From assembly GCA_045636145.1 (NCBI GenBank), contig JAZTWV010000042.1, forward strand, positions 15,690-79,689: 64,000 nucleotides of DNA, given 5' to 3'. Below the pieces are notes generated by a model. The model did not search any database. It worked only from the letters and a program-made list of their open reading frames with translations, and was not told where the DNA came from. Position 1 is the first letter of the stretch. Each line of letters starts with the position of its first letter. Source of the stretch: Flemingiibacterium sp045636145 (GTDB lineage: Bacteria; Bacillota; Clostridia; Oscillospirales; CAG-272). Below are positions 60,149 to 64,000 of the stretch, one piece after another. The position numbers and the translations under genes are program-made.

Positions 60149-61069
60149 TTACTTTGTCTGTGCGGCGGCTTCTCTCTTAGCCGCTTTTTTAAGTTTAAGC
60201 TTCTCGTAATCATCAACCGCGAAGCCGTTTGAAACGTACAGCATTGTGAGCATTGCGAATATAAACGCCTGCAAACATCCGCTGAACACATCGAAGTAGA
60301 TCGAAAGTATAGCAGGCAGACCAATCTGAAAAATCGGGATATCAGAGAGGAATCCCGGAAGCCATGACAGTGCCATTTTGGAAAGTCCTTGAAGTGCCGC
60401 CGCCACAAGCACGGAAATAACACTTCCCGATATAATGTTTCCGTAGTGACGGAATGCCATGGAAACGGGAGTTGCCACCTCGCTTATGATATTCAGCGGT
60501 GCAAGGGGTGGCGGATCACAGAAGCTTGCCGCATAATGCAGCGGACCGCATTTCATTTTGTAGTAAGTGATAAGCACAAATACAATTATCGCCCATCCTG
60601 CCACCACATTCATATCAGAGGTTGGCGGATAGAGTCCAAGCAGTGTAATAAGGCTGGAAAATGCGGACAACGCCATGATAGCCGCGATAAACGGCGGAAA
60701 ACCGCCGAAATACTTGTCCTCACCCATATTGGTACGAACCATATTCTGAGTTTTCTCCACCACCCATTCAGCCGCAAGCTGACGTGTAGTCTCAACGCCT
60801 GCTCTGATACCGTGAGTGAAATAAAGGCACAAGCCGAACACTGCTACAAGAACTATCCACGAGTTAACCTGAGACTCCGTTATGGGAAAATCCTGCATGG
60901 GCATCGGAATTGTAAAATATATCTGTGCACCGGCTATTTCGATTCCGTTTGATGCAGGCTTCGTAAGAATCTTAAGAACAAGTCCAAACACAAAGGGTAA
61001 AACCGTCATAAGAAGAAACAGCACATCAAGCACACGGAAACGAAGGTCACGTTCCTTTTTCATTTGCAT
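60149..61069 (-). CDS. atpB: ATP synthase a subunit
   Basis: The ion-channel stator subunit of 306 residues has five or six membrane helices. The essential arginine is in SMAFRHYGNIISG, and the C-terminal helix has the family-typical QAFIFAMLTMLYV. N-terminal extension to helix 1 is short, and an extra soluble loop (TTRQLAAEWVVEKTQ) follows helix 2. ATG 61069 is used because GGGAGGTGAAA precedes it; the in-frame GTG two codons earlier overlaps the site. Confidence 0.94.
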   Translation of the reverse strand: MQMKKERDLRFRVLDVLFLLMTVLPFVFGLVLKILTKPASNGIEIAGAQIYFTIPMPMQDFPITESQVNSWIVLVAVFGLCLYFTHGIRAGVETTRQLAAEWVVEKTQNMVRTNMGEDKYFGGFPPFIAAIMALSAFSSLITLLGLYPPTSDMNVVAGWAIIVFVLITYYKMKCGPLHYAASFCDPPPLAPLNIISEVATPVSMAFRHYGNIISGSVISVLVAAALQGLSKMALSWLPGFLSDIPIFQIGLPAILSIYFDVFSGCLQAFIFAMLTMLYVSNGFAVDDYEKLKLKKAAKREAAAQTK

Positions 61070-61466
61070 TTTCACCTCCCATATCAGGGTCTTTATACCA
61101 TATCATGCGAAGCTTTACCGCTACGCTCGGAAAAAGCAGGGGAACAAGCACCGCAATGATATTAAAGCACTCGAAAACAAATCCCACAACACATATAGCC
61201 ACATACATGAAATTTCGCAGTGTGTATGACAGCTTAACGAGATTTTTCGCATCCTTTTCGTCCTTCGAAACGGCGTTCTGCACGGTTATCCCCAGCAAAA
61301 GGAAGTTTATTACCGCGCCCACCGCACCAAGCAGATTTCCAAACAGCACTGTAAAATTCCATTTATCAAGAAGCAAAAACACTGCCTCCATAATCACAGA
61401 AAAGACCAGCACCCATGCCGTCACATAGAAAGTTTCGCGTGCAACCACAGCATCTATCTTTTTCAT
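61047..61466 (-). CDS. AtpI-like membrane protein at the head of the ATP synthase operon
   Basis: This 139-residue protein has four predicted membrane helices and a basic N-terminus (KKIDAVVARETFYVTAW), matching the usual place and topology of AtpI/I-subunit proteins, which help assemble the c-ring or handle magnesium. Sequence similarity to AtpI itself is weak to my eye. It overlaps atpB by 23 bases. ATG 61466 has GGAGG about 15 bases upstream; the earlier ATG at 61493 overlaps that site, so the true start is uncertain. Confidence 0.7.
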   Translation of the reverse strand: MKKIDAVVARETFYVTAWVLVFSVIMEAVFLLLDKWNFTVLFGNLLGAVGAVINFLLLGITVQNAVSKDEKDAKNLVKLSYTLRNFMYVAICVVGFVFECFNIIAVLVPLLFPSVAVKLRMIWYKDPDMGGENANEKGT

Positions 61467-61537
61467 ATTCGTCAGATATCGCCTCCTTAACATATTGCTT
61501 TACCCGACTGAAGCATTTCAAATATACACTAAAGCAT

Positions 61538-61566
61538 ATTATACCATAATTTCCCCTTTTGTGCAA
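61538..61566 (-). promoter_or_regulatory. Promoter of the ATP synthase operon
   Basis: Reading leftward: TTGCAC (61566-61561) and TATAAT (61543-61538), 17-base spacer. Confidence 0.75.
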
Positions 61567-61619
61567 TAGTTTATTCCAAATTTTTATATTATATTTTTTA
61601 ATCCCCTATATATACAGAA

Positions 61620-61651
61620 AAGCATCCGCGCTTTATAAAACGCGGATGCTT
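61620..61651 (-). terminator. Terminator of the ABC exporter gene
   Basis: AAGCATCCGCG (61620-61630) is perfectly complementary to CGCGGATGCTT (61641-61651), just after the stop codon at 61656. Confidence 0.75.
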
Positions 61652-61655
61652 ATTG

Positions 61656-63374
61656 TCATATTTTCTCCCTGAACTGCCCCGAATGAAGCTTCGCATACAT
61701 ACCGTCAGCCGCCACAAGCTCATCATGTGTGCCTTTCTCTATAATGCGACCCTCGGAAATTACCGCGATCTCATCCGCATTTTTGATGGTTGAAAGTCTG
61801 TGCGCCACAACGATGGTAGTTCTTCCGCGGCACAGCTCGTCAAGCGCCTGCTGTATCATTATTTCGGTTGTGTTGTCAAGCGCACTTGTCGCCTCATCAA
61901 GTATAAGTATGGGCGGATTCTTCAGGAATACGCGTGCTATGGAAAGTCTCTGCTTCTGACCGCCGGAAAGTCTGACGCCGCGCTCGCCGATGACGGTTTC
62001 ATAACCGTCATCAAGCGTCATTATCCACTCATGGATATTTGCACGCTTAGCCGCTTCTATCACTTCCTCCTCGGTGGCATCAAGCCGTCCGTAGAGTATA
62101 TTCTCCCTGATGCTTGCATTAAAGAGGTAAATATCCTGCTGTACGATTCCGATGTTGCGGCGAAGGGACTCGTTTGTGATAGTATGCACATCTCTGCCGT
62201 CAATAAGTATCTGCCCGGATTCTACATTGTAGAAATGGGGAATAAGATGGCATATGGTAGTCTTTCCGCCGCCGGACGGACCTACAAGTGCGAATGTTTT
62301 TCCCTTATCTATGGAAAGGCTCACGTTACGCAGCACATCATGCTCACCGTCGTAAGCGTAAGTAACGTCACGGAACTCAATCTTGCCCTCCGCCTTACCG
62401 ATATCAACAGCGCCCGGTGCATCTGCTTCCGGCTCAGCGTCTATTATTTCGATAAACCGCTCAAATCCCGTAACACCGTTCTGATACTGCTCCATAAAGT
62501 TTATCATGGTCATAACGGGAGTGATAAACACGCCAACCGACACCATAAAGGTGGTATAATCACCAAGCTCGATTTTGCCTGCATAAAGGAACAGACCGCC
62601 GGCAATAAGCACGATAACATTGAATATATCGGTAATAAACGATGTGGCAGAGTGAAACTGTCCCATTGCCTTGTAAGCTTTTCTGCGCGCCTCCACAAAT
62701 TCACCGTTGCCGCGCTCAAACTTCTCCTGCTCGCGTTCTGCGTTTGTGAATGCCTTTGTTACGCGGATTCCGGAGATACTGCTCTCAAGGGATGCATTTA
62801 TCTGCGCCACGGACTGTCGGCTCTGAAGGAAAGCCTCTCTCATCCTTTTGCGAAGAGCGGTAGCTATAATAAGAAGGAACGGAACCGCAAAAAAGATTAT
62901 AAATGTGAGCCACACGTTGATGGTTATAAGATACGCAAACGCCGTAATAACCGAAACCGACGAAATAAGAATATTCTCCGGACCGTGGTGTGCAAGCTCG
63001 CTTATGTCCATAAGGTCGTTTGTCATTCGGGACATTATCTTTCCCGTTTCATGGTTGTCATAATAGCTGTATGGCAGTTTTTCAAGATGGCGGAACATAT
63101 CCGAGCGCATCTCTGCCTGCATTCTGACACCCATAACATGACCGTAATACTGAATAAAGTAATTAAGGAGCATACGCACTATGTAAAGAAGCAGCAACGA
63201 CAGTCCGAATATAACTATAAGTCTGTAATTTCTGTTTGGTATAAGCTCATTTAGCATAGTCCGCGTCACTATAGGATAAACGATTCCCACAAGTGCCACG
63301 GTAAGGGAAGCTAACATATCAAGTATAAAAATTTTCATATGCGGCTTATAATAGCCAAAAAAGCGTTTAAGCAT
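61656..63374 (-). CDS. ABC exporter, fused permease and ATPase (MsbA/LmrA type)
   Basis: This 572-residue half-transporter works as a homodimer. Six membrane helices (about 15-310) carry the type IV exporter fold; the ATPase (about 335-572) has Walker A GPSGGGKTT, Q-loop VQQDIYLFNASIRENI, signature LSGGQKQR, Walker B ILILDEATSALD and switch His in VAHRLST. The substrate (lipid, drug or peptide) is not revealed; no peptidase domain is present. It is a single gene with consensus promoter. Confidence 0.94.
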   Translation of the reverse strand: MLKRFFGYYKPHMKIFILDMLASLTVALVGIVYPIVTRTMLNELIPNRNYRLIVIFGLSLLLLYIVRMLLNYFIQYYGHVMGVRMQAEMRSDMFRHLEKLPYSYYDNHETGKIMSRMTNDLMDISELAHHGPENILISSVSVITAFAYLITINVWLTFIIFFAVPFLLIIATALRKRMREAFLQSRQSVAQINASLESSISGIRVTKAFTNAEREQEKFERGNGEFVEARRKAYKAMGQFHSATSFITDIFNVIVLIAGGLFLYAGKIELGDYTTFMVSVGVFITPVMTMINFMEQYQNGVTGFERFIEIIDAEPEADAPGAVDIGKAEGKIEFRDVTYAYDGEHDVLRNVSLSIDKGKTFALVGPSGGGKTTICHLIPHFYNVESGQILIDGRDVHTITNESLRRNIGIVQQDIYLFNASIRENILYGRLDATEEEVIEAAKRANIHEWIMTLDDGYETVIGERGVRLSGGQKQRLSIARVFLKNPPILILDEATSALDNTTEIMIQQALDELCRGRTTIVVAHRLSTIKNADEIAVISEGRIIEKGTHDELVAADGMYAKLHSGQFREKI

Positions 63375-63427
63375 CTGTTTTCACTCCTTAACAGACAAAA
63401 TATCAAATTATTTTACATTACTCGATT

Positions 63428-63456
63428 ATTATACCTCTAATTAAAGACTTATTCAA
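63428..63456 (-). promoter_or_regulatory. Promoter of the ABC exporter gene
   Basis: Reading leftward: TTGAAT (63456-63451) and TATAAT (63433-63428), 17-base spacer. Confidence 0.75.
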
Positions 63457-63578
63457 GCAAGTGCAGATATAATATACAAATAATTTACAGATTTTGTCCA
63501 CGTTTAATCTGTGACGGACTGCATCCGAAGTGTTTTTTTGCAAATATAAACTAAGCGAAAAAATATTTTAAAAACCCC

Positions 63579-63607
63579 TTGACAAAAGCGTACAGAAGTG
63601 ATATAAT
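63579..63607 (+). promoter_or_regulatory. Promoter of the tRNA pair
   Basis: TTGACA (63579-63584) and TATAAT (63602-63607), 17-base spacer, both perfect, 20 bases before tRNA-Thr. Confidence 0.9.
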
Positions 63608-63627
63608 AATATGCGTTGAATAAATGT

Positions 63628-63702
63628 GCTGGTGTGGCTCAATGGCAGAGCAGCTGATTTGTAATCAGCAGGTTGATGGTTCGACTCCGTTCACCAGCTC
63701 CA
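63628..63702 (+). tRNA. tRNA-Thr (anticodon UGU), CCA encoded
   Basis: The acceptor arm GCTGGTG/CACCAGC encloses a D arm GCTC/GAGC, an anticodon stem GCTGA/TCAGC with loop TTTGTAA, and a TTCGACT T loop. CCA is encoded at 63700-63702. Only five bases separate it from tRNA-Tyr. Confidence 0.97.
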
Positions 63703-63707
63703 TATAT

Positions 63708-63792
63708 GGGAGCGTTCCCGAGCGGCCAAAGGGGGCAGACTGTAAATCTGTTGTCAGTGACTTCGGTGGTCCGAATCCACCCGCTCCCACCA
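63708..63792 (+). tRNA. tRNA-Tyr (anticodon GUA), CCA encoded
   Basis: The acceptor arm GGGAGCG/CGCTCCC, loop CTGTAAA with anticodon GTA, and a long variable arm (class II) identify it. CCA is encoded at 63790-63792. Confidence 0.97.
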
Positions 63793-63799
63793 ACAAACG

Positions 63800-63824
63800 A
63801 GCATCCGAAAGGATGCTTTTTTGC
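63800..63824 (+). terminator. Terminator of the tRNA operon
   Basis: AGCATCC (63800-63806), GAAA tetraloop, GGATGCT (63811-63817), then TTTTT. Confidence 0.92.
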
Positions 63825-63900
63825 TTTTCAAGGCGGGTTGTCCCCACTGCAAAGCTAATACAGACTTTAATCAACATCAAATAACATTAACGAAATACAG

Positions 63901-63929
63901 TTGATTTTCCCAAAAATATGTGATATAAT
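63901..63929 (+). promoter_or_regulatory. Promoter of the gene cut by the window end
   Basis: TTGATT (63901-63906) and TATAAT (63924-63929), 17-base spacer. Confidence 0.75.
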
Positions 63930-63980
63930 GATAGATACATTCCCTCTCCATTTCACCCAACATTAAATACGAGGTAAATA

Positions 63981-64000
63981 ATGAAAAAAAGACGCGATTG
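63981..64000 (+). CDS. Start of a gene running out of the window
   Basis: ATG at 63981 follows GAGGTAAATA with fitting spacing and lies about 45 bases after a consensus promoter. Only MKKRRD is visible, a basic start that could open a signal peptide or a regulatory protein. Nothing more can be said. Confidence 0.6.

Noticed and set aside
61800..63254. 484-codon open frame opposite the ABC exporter
   Set aside because: It is antisense to a clear ABC gene and is His/Cys/Arg-rich noise.

Overview
The window reads as a chromosomal segment of a low-to-moderate GC Gram-positive anaerobe of the Clostridia. The evidence is strong purine-rich ribosome binding sites, many consensus TTGACA-N17-TATAAT promoters, a T-box leader, SLH-domain surface proteins, a class B sortase, LytR-CpsA-Psr and BY-kinase/PHP-phosphatase polysaccharide control genes, rubredoxin plus ferritin, and an F-type ATP synthase whose c subunit carries a sodium-type motif. 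I cannot name a genus from sequence alone.

Layout. 1-1.7 kb: the end of a surface-protein operon (a partial secreted protein, a 37-residue peptide, an SLH protein). 1.7-8.6 kb: an integrated mobile element with a DUF6809 protein, a sigma-like DNA-binding protein, a gene-free block closed by a terminator (candidate ncRNA), a DUF927 ATPase, a ribbon-helix-helix protein and a large serine recombinase. 8.8-14.2 kb: a sugar-type ABC importer and a lipoprotein. 14.4-19.1 kb: nitroreductase, SLOG-type protein, DUF362 ferredoxin-like protein, purC, and a CofE-like ligase. 19.4-26.3 kb: an AraC regulator, two large secreted proteins, and TraX. 26.3-31.7 kb: amino-acid ABC importer, an unknown protein, and trpB under a tryptophan T-box. 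31.8-36.8 kb: ZIP transporter, rubredoxin, ferritin, and split cobalamin-dependent methionine synthase. 36.9-46.3 kb: one nine-gene leftward operon for surface polysaccharide and surface protein assembly. 46.5-52.2 kb: glnA, then divergent leuA-ilvB-ilvN. 52.3-54.6 kb: a PII-like protein with a DUF1538 membrane protein. 54.6-61.5 kb: complete ATP synthase operon. 61.6-64 kb: an ABC exporter, tRNA-Thr, tRNA-Tyr, and the first codons of another gene.

How the parts work together. Nitrogen and amino-acid supply is a clear theme: glutamine synthetase, branched-chain amino-acid synthesis, a PII-type sensor paired with a membrane protein, an amino-acid importer, and a Trp-controlled trpB. The second theme is the cell surface: two SLH paralogues, sortase B with a likely substrate, polymer attachment and chain-length control, and large secreted binding proteins. 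Several operons have a hairpin with a U-run between promoter and first codon, so control by early termination seems common here.

The points most worth follow-up are: the identical C-terminal PWG tail on the small peptide and its SLH neighbour; the structured gene-free block in the mobile element; the PII-like/DUF1538 operon with its leader terminator; tyrosine-rich tails on both the BY-kinase and its membrane adaptor; and the two-carboxylate c subunit together with an epsilon subunit that lacks its C-terminal domain.
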